A stretch of DNA of 47,985 bases from RGIG995 sp045542115 (GTDB lineage Bacteria; Bacillota; Clostridia; Oscillospirales; UBA644), in contig JAZQKK010000034.1 in NCBI GenBank assembly GCA_045542115.1, positions 1 through 47,985 on the forward strand, given 5' to 3'. The notes below the pieces were generated by a model, which was not told where the DNA came from, made no database searches, and saw nothing but the letters and a program-made list of their open reading frames with translations. Shown piece after piece: positions 25,684 through 34,378 of the stretch. Each line of letters opens with the position of its first letter. Within the stretch, counting starts at the first letter, position 1. Position numbers and translations under genes: made by a program.

Positions 25684-26607
25684 TTAATCTTTGAAAATCG
25701 GGTTGGTCCAGGCGAACTTGCCATCCTTGTCAATGACAACGGCACGAACGTATTTATAATTTTCAAAATATCCTTTCAGAGGAAATTCCACCCGGGTCAG
25801 ACCTTCTCCCCGGAAAATCTTGGTGGGATGCATATCGCTGTGGAACCGCACTTTGCAGGCGGGGGAACATTCGATAACCGCAGTATCGTTTTCAATGTAA
25901 AAATCGTAAATTTCCGGTCCGCAGGAGGAGTAGAACTTCCCATTTTTCAGCGCGTCAAGAATGGCATTGACGTTGTTTTCCGCCTTCACCATTACCCAGC
26001 CCTTGCAGTGCTGATGCATCGCGTGTCCGTCATCGGTGGCAACCCCGTAGATGACCTTTCCCTGCCCCAGAAGTTCATCCCAATACGCGGCATCGGTGTC
26101 CATATCGTTTTCAATCACACAGCCGCTGTTCCATATCTCCATCGCAAAGTTGCCTTCCAACTTATCGAAATACCGGGCAGGGGTGGAAGACCATTCCGGG
26201 TGACAATAAATGGTTAAATTATTGTTTCGATGAATTTCGTCCAAATACGGCTGATATTCTTCCTGATTTAAAGCCTTTCCCGATTCCAGCCGCTGGTCCT
26301 GGTCGTATCCGTTTCCGTCTTCCTTGGAAGGACCGAGGCAAACGGTATGAAAACAACGGAATCCGCAACCCCCTTGGAATTTATTGTCATACTCCATTCC
26401 GGGGAGAATGGTAAGGGGAACGTCAGAAGCATAATTTTGGTAATTGTAGAGCCGGTGGTCGGTCAAAGCCAAAAAACTGTATCCATTTTCATAGTGGAGC
26501 CGAATCACTTCTTCCGGAGTTCCCTTTCCGTCAGAGCGTGTGGTGTGGCAGTGAAGACCACCTTTCAACGTAGGTTCGTCTCCCATAAACGCTTGCTGTC
26601 GTTTCAT
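25684..26607 (-). CDS. PHP-domain phosphoesterase
   Basis: The 307-residue protein has the PHP metal-binding motifs: HCHTTRSDG (H19, H21, D26), LALTDH, LPGMEYD, a CHPEWS histidine and DDGHAMHQH. PHP enzymes are metal-dependent phosphoesterases of varied substrates. It has no signal peptide. The C-terminal part (from about residue 225) looks like a small beta domain (FYIENDTAVIECSP onwards). It follows malQ by 10 bases with AGGAGG, so it is probably co-transcribed with it. Confidence 0.87.
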   Translation of the reverse strand: MKRQQAFMGDEPTLKGGLHCHTTRSDGKGTPEEVIRLHYENGYSFLALTDHRLYNYQNYASDVPLTILPGMEYDNKFQGGCGFRCFHTVCLGPSKEDGNGYDQDQRLESGKALNQEEYQPYLDEIHRNNNLTIYCHPEWSSTPARYFDKLEGNFAMEIWNSGCVIENDMDTDAAYWDELLGQGKVIYGVATDDGHAMHQHCKGWVMVKAENNVNAILDALKNGKFYSSCGPEIYDFYIENDTAVIECSPACKVRFHSDMHPTKIFRGEGLTRVEFPLKGYFENYKYVRAVVIDKDGKFAWTNPIFKD

Positions 26608-26617
26608 AATATCCTCC

Positions 26618-28054
26618 TTATTTTGACCGGCCGTAGAGACGGTTCCAGGTTCTGAATTTTTCCCGGTCGATGGTATTCAACTGCTCTTTCGTAATACGGT
26701 AAGACCAGTTGTCATCGCTGGTTCCGGGTTTGTTGAGCCGCGTGTCCCGACCGTATAAAAGCAGGTCTTGAACCGGCAATATCAACAGCCCGGCGTGGGA
26801 TTGGAACAAGGTGCGCAAAATATGGTCGTAGCCTCTATCCCAATCGTCTCCATAATAACCGCAATAGGCCAACACTTGGCGGCGGGTGGCTTGGTCCAAC
26901 TCCCAAATATATCCCAAAAGGGTATTATTGTCGTGGGTTCCGGTATAAGCGATGCAGTGATTGTCATAATTGTGGGGAAGATGCGTCGACCCGGGGTCCC
27001 CCAGGAAAGCGAATTGAAAAACTCTCATTCCGGGAAATCCACTGTCCTTGACCAATTTATGGACGGCGGGAGTGATATCGCCCAAATCCTCGGCAATCAG
27101 CAATTTGTCTCCGGCGACCTCTTTCAGGGCCCGAATCAAAGACATCCCTGGACCTTTGACCCATTTTCCGTTCCGGGCGGTCGTCTCCCCTGCGGGAATG
27201 GAATAATAAGATTCTAATCCGCGGAAATGGTCGATGCGAACGCCGTCAAACAGTTCACACATAAACCGAATACGATCCTTCCACCAAGTATAACCGTCGG
27301 CCTTCATCCGTTTCCAATCGTACAGGGGGTTGCCCCACAGCTGTCCGTCTTCTGCAAAATAATCCGGAGGCACCCCGGCTACACCGGTGGGCTTATTTTC
27401 CTTATCCAACAAAAACTGCTCCGGAGCGGCCCAAACGTCAGAAGAGTTCAACGCCACGTAGATGGGAATATCCCCGATAACCGAAATTCCTTTTTGATTG
27501 GCATATTGTTTGATTTCAAGCCATTGCCGGAAGAAGGTATATTGAGTGAAACGCCACAGTTTCAAGGTTTTTTCGTCTTCTTTGTCCGAAGTCCATTCGG
27601 TCCAGGGGCGATTCCCATTGGAGGAACGAAGGGCCATAAACCGGCAAAAATCCGCCGTTTGGGGATGGGAAGCATAAAATACATCCAAAACGTCTTCTTC
27701 ACAAAACCGGTCGGCGGCCTTTTGCAACAAAGAAAGCCGTTCTTCCGAAAGACGGGCAAATTCACAAGCGTAGGGGGTCTTTTGCTTCGCATTTTCCACT
27801 TCTTCTTGGGTCAACAACCCTTGCTCCGCCAATTCGGGAAGGTCGATAAAATAGGGGTTGACCGAAAACGTGGAAAGAGAGCAATAGGGGGAATTATATT
27901 CATCGGGAAGACAGAACGGTAAAGTCTGCCAATAGGAAAATCCGCAATCGGAAAGAAAATCAATCCATTCCCGTGCCGCCTGCCCGAAGGACCCTTCGGA
28001 ATGGTCCCCCCAAAGAGAAGATACGTGCAATAAAACACCGGATGCCCGGTTCAT
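26618..28054 (-). CDS. malQ: 4-alpha-glucanotransferase (amylomaltase)
   Basis: The 478-residue GH77 enzyme has RASGVLLHVSSL at the start, the nucleophile Asp in VRIDHFRG, the acid/base Glu in LIAEDLG and the transition-state Asp in YTGTHDNNT. It transfers alpha-1,4-glucan segments between maltooligosaccharides, releasing glucose, during glycogen or maltodextrin turnover. It has the short bacterial length without extra N-terminal domains. GAGGTG precedes the ATG, and it has its own promoter. Confidence 0.96.
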   Translation of the reverse strand: MNRASGVLLHVSSLWGDHSEGSFGQAAREWIDFLSDCGFSYWQTLPFCLPDEYNSPYCSLSTFSVNPYFIDLPELAEQGLLTQEEVENAKQKTPYACEFARLSEERLSLLQKAADRFCEEDVLDVFYASHPQTADFCRFMALRSSNGNRPWTEWTSDKEDEKTLKLWRFTQYTFFRQWLEIKQYANQKGISVIGDIPIYVALNSSDVWAAPEQFLLDKENKPTGVAGVPPDYFAEDGQLWGNPLYDWKRMKADGYTWWKDRIRFMCELFDGVRIDHFRGLESYYSIPAGETTARNGKWVKGPGMSLIRALKEVAGDKLLIAEDLGDITPAVHKLVKDSGFPGMRVFQFAFLGDPGSTHLPHNYDNHCIAYTGTHDNNTLLGYIWELDQATRRQVLAYCGYYGDDWDRGYDHILRTLFQSHAGLLILPVQDLLLYGRDTRLNKPGTSDDNWSYRITKEQLNTIDREKFRTWNRLYGRSK

Positions 28055-28082
28055 AAAATCACCTCAAAAGTTTACTGGTTTC

Positions 28083-28111
28083 ATTATAACAGTTTCTCGG
28101 TACAAATGCAA
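28083..28111 (-). promoter_or_regulatory. Promoter of the malQ-PHP unit
   Basis: On the minus strand TTGCAT (28111-28106) and TATAAT (28088-28083) are 17 bp apart, 29 bases before the malQ ATG. Confidence 0.9.
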
Positions 28112-28151
28112 GAGGAATTTCAAAAAAATTCGTGACAAATACAAAAATCCC

Positions 28152-28180
28152 TTGCTTTTTAACGAAGATTCCATTATAAT
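28152..28180 (+). promoter_or_regulatory. Promoter of the SGNH-GH2 unit
   Basis: TTGCTT (28152-28157) and TATAAT (28175-28180) are 17 bp apart. It is divergent from the malQ promoter with 40 bases between the two -35 boxes. Confidence 0.88.
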
Positions 28181-28209
28181 GAAAAAAAGACCTTTGTGAG
28201 GTGCTGACG

Positions 28210-29286
28210 GTGAAAATTGATGAAATCGATAAAAATTTAAAGGTGGAAACCAACATTTCCGAGCCGGACATTGTCTGGCGAAACGCCCGAACCGCGCCCT
28301 TTTCCCTCCACGGCGTTTTTTACGACGAAACACAGGGGCAATATATCCGGCTTCCTCAAACGGTGGCAGACAGTGTTTCGAAGGGTGTTGCCGACCTGAA
28401 TCACTGTACTGCCGGCGGCCGAATCCGTTTTAAAACCGATTCTACGTTTATCGGAATTCGCGCCGTGATGAAAAATCGGACCCCTACGCCCCATATGACG
28501 CTTTCCGGGCAATCCGGGCTGGACCTTTACCGGAAAAACGAGGCCGGACACGAAGTCTATTACAAGACCTTTATCCCCCCGGTGGGAATGACGGAAGGGT
28601 TCTCGTCTCCCGTGAAGACCGATGGGAAATTTGCGGAATATACCATCAACTTCCCCTTGTATGACAATATTTACGAATTATATATTGCTCTGAAAAAAGA
28701 TGCAAAAATTGAAGCACCCGCTCCCTATAAAGCGGAAAAACCCATCGTGTATTACGGTTCTTCCATTACCCAAGGGGGATGCGCGTCCCGGCCGGGGAAC
28801 AGTTATCAGGCGATGATTTCCCGGCGGTTGAATACGGATTATATCAATTTAGGGTTTTCCGGGCAAGGAAGAGCAGAACCGGAAATAGCGGAATACCTGG
28901 CAGGCTTATGCCAAAACGCCTCTGCCTTTGTCTGCAATTACGACTGGAACGCCGCCACGTTGGAATACCTGGAAAAGACGCACCTTCCCCTGTATCGGAC
29001 GATACGGGAGAAAAATCCGGATTTACCCATTTTGTTCCTGTCCGAGCCGGAAGTGATTTTGGCCCCTGCAAAAATGCTTCCCCGTCTGGAAGTTATCCGA
29101 AAAACCTACCTAATTGCAAAATCCGAAGGAGACGAAAAGGTCTGGTTTTTGCCAGGAAATACCATTTACGAAGGAGACCATTGGGATACCTGCACCGTGG
29201 ACGGATGTCACCCCAACGATTTGGGCTTTTACCGAATGGCGACGGCCATCGAATCGTATTTGAGAAAAATGCTGGAAATAAATTAA
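28210..29286 (+). CDS. GxDLY/SGNH-type esterase (GDSL family)
   Basis: The 358-residue protein has an N-terminal beta-sandwich with the GLDLY signature of the GxDLY domain. A C-terminal SGNH hydrolase domain follows, with the nucleophile Ser in YYGSSITQGG and the catalytic Asp/His in DGCHPNDLGFYRMA. Such proteins are usually carbohydrate deacetylases or other esterases. No signal peptide is present, so it should act in the cytoplasm. The start is GTG 28210, 6 bases after GAGGTG; the upstream GTG at 28201 overlaps that site. It precedes the GH2 gene by 22 bases, which suggests deacylation and cleavage of the same imported glycan. Confidence 0.88.
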   Translation: MKIDEIDKNLKVETNISEPDIVWRNARTAPFSLHGVFYDETQGQYIRLPQTVADSVSKGVADLNHCTAGGRIRFKTDSTFIGIRAVMKNRTPTPHMTLSGQSGLDLYRKNEAGHEVYYKTFIPPVGMTEGFSSPVKTDGKFAEYTINFPLYDNIYELYIALKKDAKIEAPAPYKAEKPIVYYGSSITQGGCASRPGNSYQAMISRRLNTDYINLGFSGQGRAEPEIAEYLAGLCQNASAFVCNYDWNAATLEYLEKTHLPLYRTIREKNPDLPILFLSEPEVILAPAKMLPRLEVIRKTYLIAKSEGDEKVWFLPGNTIYEGDHWDTCTVDGCHPNDLGFYRMATAIESYLRKMLEIN

Positions 29287-29308
29287 TGCCTAAGAAAGGG
29301 ATTCTTTT

Positions 29309-32098
29309 ATGAAATTCGGAAGACGACACTTTAATATGGATATGGCTTGGCGGTTTTACCGGGGCGATTTAGACATATTCGAAGGCTCGGACCATTCGAC
29401 CGTCTATTCCAGGGTTAAATCGGGCAATCAGGTTGGACCCGCACGGAAGCGGCCCTTTGATGACAGCGATTGGCAAACGGTAGACCTTCCCCACGACTAT
29501 ATCCGGGAATCGGCCTTCTCCCCCGACGCCGTGGGAGTACACGGCTACAAAGAAAAATGCAATGCCTGGTATCGGAAGACGTTTACGGTAGACTCCGCCC
29601 TGAAAGGGAAGCACGCCCTTTTGGTCTTTGACGGCATCTCCACGGAAGCAGTTATTTATTTGAACGGGTCTATCGTAGAACGAAACTTCGACCCCTATTC
29701 GGAAATCATTATCGACGTGACCGACCGCCTGTACTACGAACGGGTCAACACCCTTGCCGTCTACGTCAAAGGGGACTCCAACGCCGGCTGGTGGTACGAA
29801 GGTGCCGGCATTTACCGTCACGTACACCTTTACATTAAAGATTCCGTTCACATAGCCCATAACGGTTTATGGGCAAATCCCGTTAAAATTGCAGAAAATG
29901 AAGAAAAATGGGAAGTTCGTCTGGCGACGGAAGTGGAAAATTCCATCTATGAAAATCAAACCGTTTCGGTTTACGCAACCGTAAAAAAAGATGGGGTTGA
30001 AATTGCTTCTGAAATCTCCGGTGAAGTAATTTGCGCTCCCGATGAAGTCACCGTTATTCCATTGAACATCCCTGTAAACGCTCCCGCCCTTTGGGACGTA
30101 GACGACCCGAATTTGTACACCGTGGAAGTTTCGGTGAAAAAAGATGGCGAAGTTATAGATACCGATTCGGTCCGCATCGGATTTCGCACCTTCCGGTTTG
30201 ACCCGGACAAGGGATTCTTCTTAAACGGGCGGTCTTTGAAAATCAAAGGAACCTGTAACCATCAGGACCACGCAGGGGTCGGCGTCGCCGTTCCCGATTC
30301 CGTACAATATTACCGCATCCGCCGGCTGAAAGAAATGGGAACAAACGCTTATCGCAGTGCCCACAATCTGCCCGCCCGGGAAATTTTGGATGCCTGCGAC
30401 GAATACGGGATGCTGGTAATGGACGAAAACCGCTTGCTGGAAAGTCGGAGAGACGTACTTCGAAACGTAGAAAATATGGTCCGCAGAGACCGGAACCATC
30501 CTTCGGTCATTCTTTGGTCGATGTTCAACGAAGAACCGTTGCAGAACAGTCCGGAAGGGGCGAACATCTTCCGGAGATTAAAGAGCGTCGTCACAAAACT
30601 GGACGACACAAGACCGGTTATGGGGGCCATCAACGACCGATTCCATCCCGGCGGAACGTCGGATGCAATGAATGTGCTGGGGAAAAACTACGGCATTAAG
30701 CAAATTCCCGAAGACCACGCCCAGCATCCGGATAAAACCATTCTCGGTTCGGAAAACAACAGCGCCGTCACCTCCCGGGGATGCTATGAAAGTGACCGGG
30801 AAGTGGCTCACGTTTTGAACAACTACGACGAAGAAATCGTTCCTTGGGGGCAAACCGTTCGGGAGACCTGGAAAATGGTTCGGGAATTGGACTATTTCTC
30901 CGGAATCTTTATTTGGACCGGATTCGATTACCGGGGCGAACCCACCCCCTTCGAATGGCCCACCGCGTCTTCCCTCTTCGGAATTATGGATACGTGCGGT
31001 TTTGCCAAAGATTCATACTATTTCAATCAGGCAGTCTTTATGGATAAGCCGATGATTCATCTTCTCCCCCATTGGAATTGGGAAGAAGGGAAAACCGTCC
31101 GGGTGATGACCGTCTCCAACTGTGACGAAGTGGAATTATTCCTGAACGGCGTTTCCCTTGGACGGAGACCCAACGACCCCTGTGAGCAAAACGAATGGCG
31201 CGTGGAATTTACCCCCGGAACCCTTTCCGCCGTAGGATATCGCAAAGGCGTTGCCGTGGTAAATACCGAACGGAAGACTGCCGGAAAACCGGTGAAAATC
31301 AAATTGGTCCCCGACCGGAATTTCATCGGAGACGATGGCCAGGACACGGTTCCCGTCCGGGTTTGCGTGGTTGACGAATTCGGCGTGGAAGTGCCCACCG
31401 CATCCAACCAAATTGACTTCTTTACGGAAGGCGACGGAAAGGTTGCAGGCGTAGGCAACGGGGACCCAAACAGTCACGAAGCCGACCATCTCCCCTTCCG
31501 CAAACTGTACCACGGTCTTTGCCAGGTTCTGATTACCGCAAACACAAAAGCAAAGGCATTGAAACTGGTAGCCAAGGGAGACGGTCTGGAAGAAGCTTCC
31601 GTAGATTTTGAAATTCAAGCCCGCCCCACCCCCGACTACATCTACAATATGAAGAATCTGGAAATTTCCGGAATTGTGGCATCGATGGCTGACAGCGAAG
31701 AAAAGCCCGACCCGGCCAAGGTATACAGCTCCAACGATATGAACTCCTTTGCTCCGATGGCGGTAGATACGGCGTACAATCAAGCCCATCTTCCCGGAAA
31801 ATTCCAAGCCGGATGGAGAGAACTCCGCATTCCCGTAGAATTGCCCAACACCATTTCCGAAGGTAAGATTTTTGCGGTGAGAATTGCAAGCGTCATTTGT
31901 GACACCGTCGAGTTCTACATTGACGGACAGTTGATTCACCAGGAAAATCCGGACTACAAAACGTCGGTCACCGTACCCTTGCAGGTAGGAGACCGAAAAG
32001 AATTTGAACTTCGGTGTCTTATCAAGGCGACCGACAAATCACCGTTCAGCGGCGTTGGGGTCAGCATTGCCCTGGCGGAAATCGACAAACCCGAGTAA
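29309..32098 (+). CDS. Glycoside hydrolase family 2 protein (beta-galactosidase/beta-glucuronidase-like)
   Basis: The 929-residue protein has the GH2 layout. An N-terminal sugar-binding jelly roll (DDSDWQTVDLPHDYIRESAF, VYINGS-like VIYLNGSIVERN) is followed by an Ig-like domain and a TIM barrel with acid/base Glu in WSMFNEEP and nucleophile Glu in ILGSENNSA. Extra C-terminal beta domains follow (about residues 560-929). There is no signal peptide. The subfamily acting on beta-galactosides or related sugars is most likely, but substrate cannot be fixed from sequence. AAAGGG lies upstream of the ATG. It is the second gene of the SGNH-GH2 unit and ends in a strong terminator. Confidence 0.93.
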   Translation: MKFGRRHFNMDMAWRFYRGDLDIFEGSDHSTVYSRVKSGNQVGPARKRPFDDSDWQTVDLPHDYIRESAFSPDAVGVHGYKEKCNAWYRKTFTVDSALKGKHALLVFDGISTEAVIYLNGSIVERNFDPYSEIIIDVTDRLYYERVNTLAVYVKGDSNAGWWYEGAGIYRHVHLYIKDSVHIAHNGLWANPVKIAENEEKWEVRLATEVENSIYENQTVSVYATVKKDGVEIASEISGEVICAPDEVTVIPLNIPVNAPALWDVDDPNLYTVEVSVKKDGEVIDTDSVRIGFRTFRFDPDKGFFLNGRSLKIKGTCNHQDHAGVGVAVPDSVQYYRIRRLKEMGTNAYRSAHNLPAREILDACDEYGMLVMDENRLLESRRDVLRNVENMVRRDRNHPSVILWSMFNEEPLQNSPEGANIFRRLKSVVTKLDDTRPVMGAINDRFHPGGTSDAMNVLGKNYGIKQIPEDHAQHPDKTILGSENNSAVTSRGCYESDREVAHVLNNYDEEIVPWGQTVRETWKMVRELDYFSGIFIWTGFDYRGEPTPFEWPTASSLFGIMDTCGFAKDSYYFNQAVFMDKPMIHLLPHWNWEEGKTVRVMTVSNCDEVELFLNGVSLGRRPNDPCEQNEWRVEFTPGTLSAVGYRKGVAVVNTERKTAGKPVKIKLVPDRNFIGDDGQDTVPVRVCVVDEFGVEVPTASNQIDFFTEGDGKVAGVGNGDPNSHEADHLPFRKLYHGLCQVLITANTKAKALKLVAKGDGLEEASVDFEIQARPTPDYIYNMKNLEISGIVASMADSEEKPDPAKVYSSNDMNSFAPMAVDTAYNQAHLPGKFQAGWRELRIPVELPNTISEGKIFAVRIASVICDTVEFYIDGQLIHQENPDYKTSVTVPLQVGDRKEFELRCLIKATDKSPFSGVGVSIALAEIDKPE

Positions 32099-32104
32099 TC
32101 ACAA

Positions 32105-32136
32105 AAAAAGACGGCTTCCGAAGAAGCCGTCTTTTT
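32105..32136. terminator. Bidirectional intrinsic terminator
   Basis: A 12-14-bp perfect stem (AAAGACGGCTTC and its complement) with a 4-base loop has A and T tracts on both sides, so it serves both convergent genes (GH2 and the Gfo/Idh/MocA gene). Confidence 0.93.
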
Positions 32137-32142
32137 ATGCTC

Positions 32143-33402
32143 TTAATAAATGGGAGTATCCAGGTCTTCGCAGACTTCGTCCAAGCAGTATTTGCACTTG
32201 TGGACAGGTTCCCGATTCTTCCACTTTCCATTGGTGAAATCGGGGAACGCCTGGGGTGCACCGCCCTGCTGAATGGAGGTTTCCGACAAAGGACCGATGG
32301 CAAGCCAAGCCGCCGCATCGTATACGTCGATGGGGGTGGGAGCGTTGTTCTTGACCGCTTCCACAAAAGCACGGCACACCAGCCAGTCGATGCCGCCGTG
32401 ACCGCCACGGCTCTTCATACGAAGGTATTCTTTGTACAGCGGGTGCTCATATTTTTCAAAGAATTCTTCTTCGTTGCCCCGAACGTTGTGTTCCATTCCA
32501 TCCAGATAAACGACCTTCGTATCTTCGAAGGACATTCCCAACGTCCCGCGGACCGTGAACTTCCGGCTGTAATAGGGACGGGGTGCCGTGGTATCCAGAG
32601 TCAAAACGACCGTTTCGCCGTTGGCACAGGTAAGCACCGTAGTGACAATATCCCCTTGCTTGTAATCCATCTCGCCGTATTCGGGGAATTCCGTTACGTA
32701 TTTTTTCGCATATTGTTTCAGCGAACCGCTCTTGGAGGCAAAGGAAGAAAGGGAAACGATCTGATTGCCCCGGTTGATGCCCAGGATTTTAGAAAGAGGT
32801 CCAAATTCGTGGGTGGGATAGCTTTCCCGGTTCTGGTTGATATAATGATTCAAACGGTAATGAGGAGGATTTTCCTTCTTCAAAACGTGGCTGAACAGGT
32901 CTTCGTGGTTCAGATAGTGCATATAACCGCCTTCGCAATGGACGATATCCCCGAACAGACCCAGTTTGACCATATTCAGAACCGCCATTTCACGACGACA
33001 GTAGCAGCAGTTTTCCAACATCATACAGGGCATTCCGGTTTCTTCGGAGACCCGTACCAATTCAAAACATTCTTCCAGATTATCGGCACATCCGACTTCA
33101 ATCGCGGCATATTTGCCGGCACGCATCGTGTCAATCGCAATCTGAGGACGCCCGGACCAGCAGGTCATAATGATAGCGGCATCAATTTCGGGGTCAGCCA
33201 AAATTTCCCGATAATCGGTAATGGCCTTGGGGGAGTACCCACCGTTTTCTTCGACGATCTTAACCCCTTTTTCGGCGCGGTCCATCGCAAGGTCACACAT
33301 ATAAACGATTTGAACGTCGGGCATCTTGGAAAAGTTTTCTTTCAAGACCCCGTAACCCCGGGCACCGACACCGATGTAGCCGACTTTGATTTTTTCTTTC
33401 AT
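32143..33402 (-). CDS. Gfo/Idh/MocA-family protein, GH109-like
   Basis: The 419-residue protein starts with a Rossmann NAD(P)-binding fold (KVGYIGVGARGYG). It lacks a standard EKP motif: at that place it reads AAIEVGCADN. It has NQNRESYPTHEFGPLSKILGINRGN, close to the YPTH-x-x-GP motif of GH109, a family that uses bound NAD+ to cleave alpha-N-acetylgalactosaminides. The missing EKP lysine also fits GH109-type proteins. No signal peptide. The C-terminus holds a CKYC pair. The start at 33402 follows GGGGAGG; a TTG at 33426 lies ahead of it. It is divergent from an AraC regulator that probably controls it. Confidence 0.83.
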   Translation of the reverse strand: MKEKIKVGYIGVGARGYGVLKENFSKMPDVQIVYMCDLAMDRAEKGVKIVEENGGYSPKAITDYREILADPEIDAAIIMTCWSGRPQIAIDTMRAGKYAAIEVGCADNLEECFELVRVSEETGMPCMMLENCCYCRREMAVLNMVKLGLFGDIVHCEGGYMHYLNHEDLFSHVLKKENPPHYRLNHYINQNRESYPTHEFGPLSKILGINRGNQIVSLSSFASKSGSLKQYAKKYVTEFPEYGEMDYKQGDIVTTVLTCANGETVVLTLDTTAPRPYYSRKFTVRGTLGMSFEDTKVVYLDGMEHNVRGNEEEFFEKYEHPLYKEYLRMKSRGGHGGIDWLVCRAFVEAVKNNAPTPIDVYDAAAWLAIGPLSETSIQQGGAPQAFPDFTNGKWKNREPVHKCKYCLDEVCEDLDTPIY

Positions 33403-33419
33403 AATTAAATCCTCCCCTG

Positions 33420-33448
33420 TTGACAAACGGGTATTGTTATGATATAAT
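33420..33448 (+). promoter_or_regulatory. Promoter of the AraC regulator
   Basis: TTGACA (33420-33425) and TATAAT (33443-33448) are 17 bp apart on the plus strand. Its -10 box is one base away from the -10 box of the opposing promoter, so the two promoters interlock. Confidence 0.88.
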
Positions 33449-33449
33449 C

Positions 33450-33478
33450 ATTATAAACCATTAAAATCCACGAAACAA
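33450..33478 (-). promoter_or_regulatory. Promoter of the Gfo/Idh/MocA gene
   Basis: On the minus strand TTGTTT (33478-33473) and TATAAT (33455-33450) are 17 bp apart. The -35 is weak, as expected for a promoter that needs an activator. Confidence 0.75.
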
Positions 33479-33490
33479 TACGAAAACAGA

Positions 33491-33503
33491 CATAAAATTT
33501 ATG
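33491..33503. promoter_or_regulatory. Palindrome in the divergent region, candidate regulator site
   Basis: CATAAA-A-TTTATG is a perfect 6-bp inverted repeat around one base. It sits 12 bases upstream of the Gfo/Idh/MocA -35 box and in the leader of the AraC gene. Binding by the AraC protein is inference; AraC sites are more often direct repeats. Confidence 0.35.
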
Positions 33504-33529
33504 TTTTCAGCCAGTAAACGGAGTAAATT

Positions 33530-34336
33530 ATGGCATTAAAAATTCATCCGGTCAACCGTCAATTCTCCATTCGGGGATTTTATTCCGCTTTTTCGGTGGA
33601 CTGGGACGAACACTTTGAATTCAGCGGAGAGCGTCACGACTTTTGGGAAGCGGTCTTTCTGGAACGGGGAACCGTGGAATGTATCGAAGACGAAAAGGTC
33701 TATCTGGTAAAAGACAACGGATTGATTCTCCACGCGCCAATGGAATTTCACCGTATTCGTTCCACATCCGGAACGTCTCCCAAAGGATTTATTATGTCTT
33801 TTAAATCGGAGGGAGAATTACCGGAAGAATTGAAAAACGGGGTATTTCAGCTGCGGGCCGAAGAAAAAGAGGAATACCTGAACATCTGCGGAAGTATTCT
33901 TCATTTAGTAAAAAACAATGCAGACGATTATGAATCTCAACTTGCGGCAGACCGCCTCTCGGCGTTTTTGATCAAACTCAGCAAACATCCCGCGGACCGG
34001 GAAGTGGTATCGTCGGGGAGCGCGGAACTGTACCGGAGCATTATCTCCGATATGACGGAACGGGTCTGCGAGAATCTGACCTTGTCCGATTTTGCAAAAA
34101 ATCAAAACATCAGCGTCAGTTATCTGAAACTTCTGTTCCAGGAATACGCCGGTATCAGTCCGAAAACCTATTACAACCAACTGCGGGCCAAGCGGTCAGT
34201 AAAACTGTTGGAAGGAAATCTGTCCGTTTCGGAAGTTTCCGAATTGATGAATTTTTCTTCCCAAAATTATTTTACGGTCTTTTTCCGTTCGCACTTGGGA
34301 TGCTCGCCGTCGGAATATCGAAAAAAACAAAACTAA
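33530..34336 (+). CDS. AraC-family transcriptional regulator
   Basis: The 268-residue protein has an N-terminal cupin-like sensor half (about residues 1-150, with EHFEFSGERHDFWEAVFLERG and LILHAPMEFHRI) and a C-terminal pair of helix-turn-helix units (about 170-265). In these, ISVSYLKLLFQEYAGISPKTYYNQLRAKR and VSELMNFSSQNYFTVFFRSHLGCSPSEYRK match the AraC signature. The cupin fits sensing of a sugar. It is divergent from the Gfo/Idh/MocA gene and near the GH2 unit, the likely targets. GGAG precedes the ATG. Confidence 0.93.
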   Translation: MALKIHPVNRQFSIRGFYSAFSVDWDEHFEFSGERHDFWEAVFLERGTVECIEDEKVYLVKDNGLILHAPMEFHRIRSTSGTSPKGFIMSFKSEGELPEELKNGVFQLRAEEKEEYLNICGSILHLVKNNADDYESQLAADRLSAFLIKLSKHPADREVVSSGSAELYRSIISDMTERVCENLTLSDFAKNQNISVSYLKLLFQEYAGISPKTYYNQLRAKRSVKLLEGNLSVSEVSELMNFSSQNYFTVFFRSHLGCSPSEYRKKQN

Positions 34337-34342
34337 AAACGC

Positions 34343-34378
34343 AAAATCGGTTGAAGGATCTTCAACCGATTTTTCTTT
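34343..34378. terminator. Bidirectional intrinsic terminator
   Basis: A 13-bp perfect stem (34343-34355 with 34361-34373) and 5-base loop, followed by T-rich sequence on the plus strand, ends the AraC gene. On the minus strand it also follows the ABC-F stop codon, with a weaker T tract. Confidence 0.9.

Noticed and set aside
32014..33408. A 464-codon frame on the plus strand opposite the Gfo/Idh/MocA gene
   Set aside because: It starts inside the GH2 gene and runs through the terminator at 32105-32136. The minus-strand protein has a Rossmann motif and family features, so the plus frame is a shadow.
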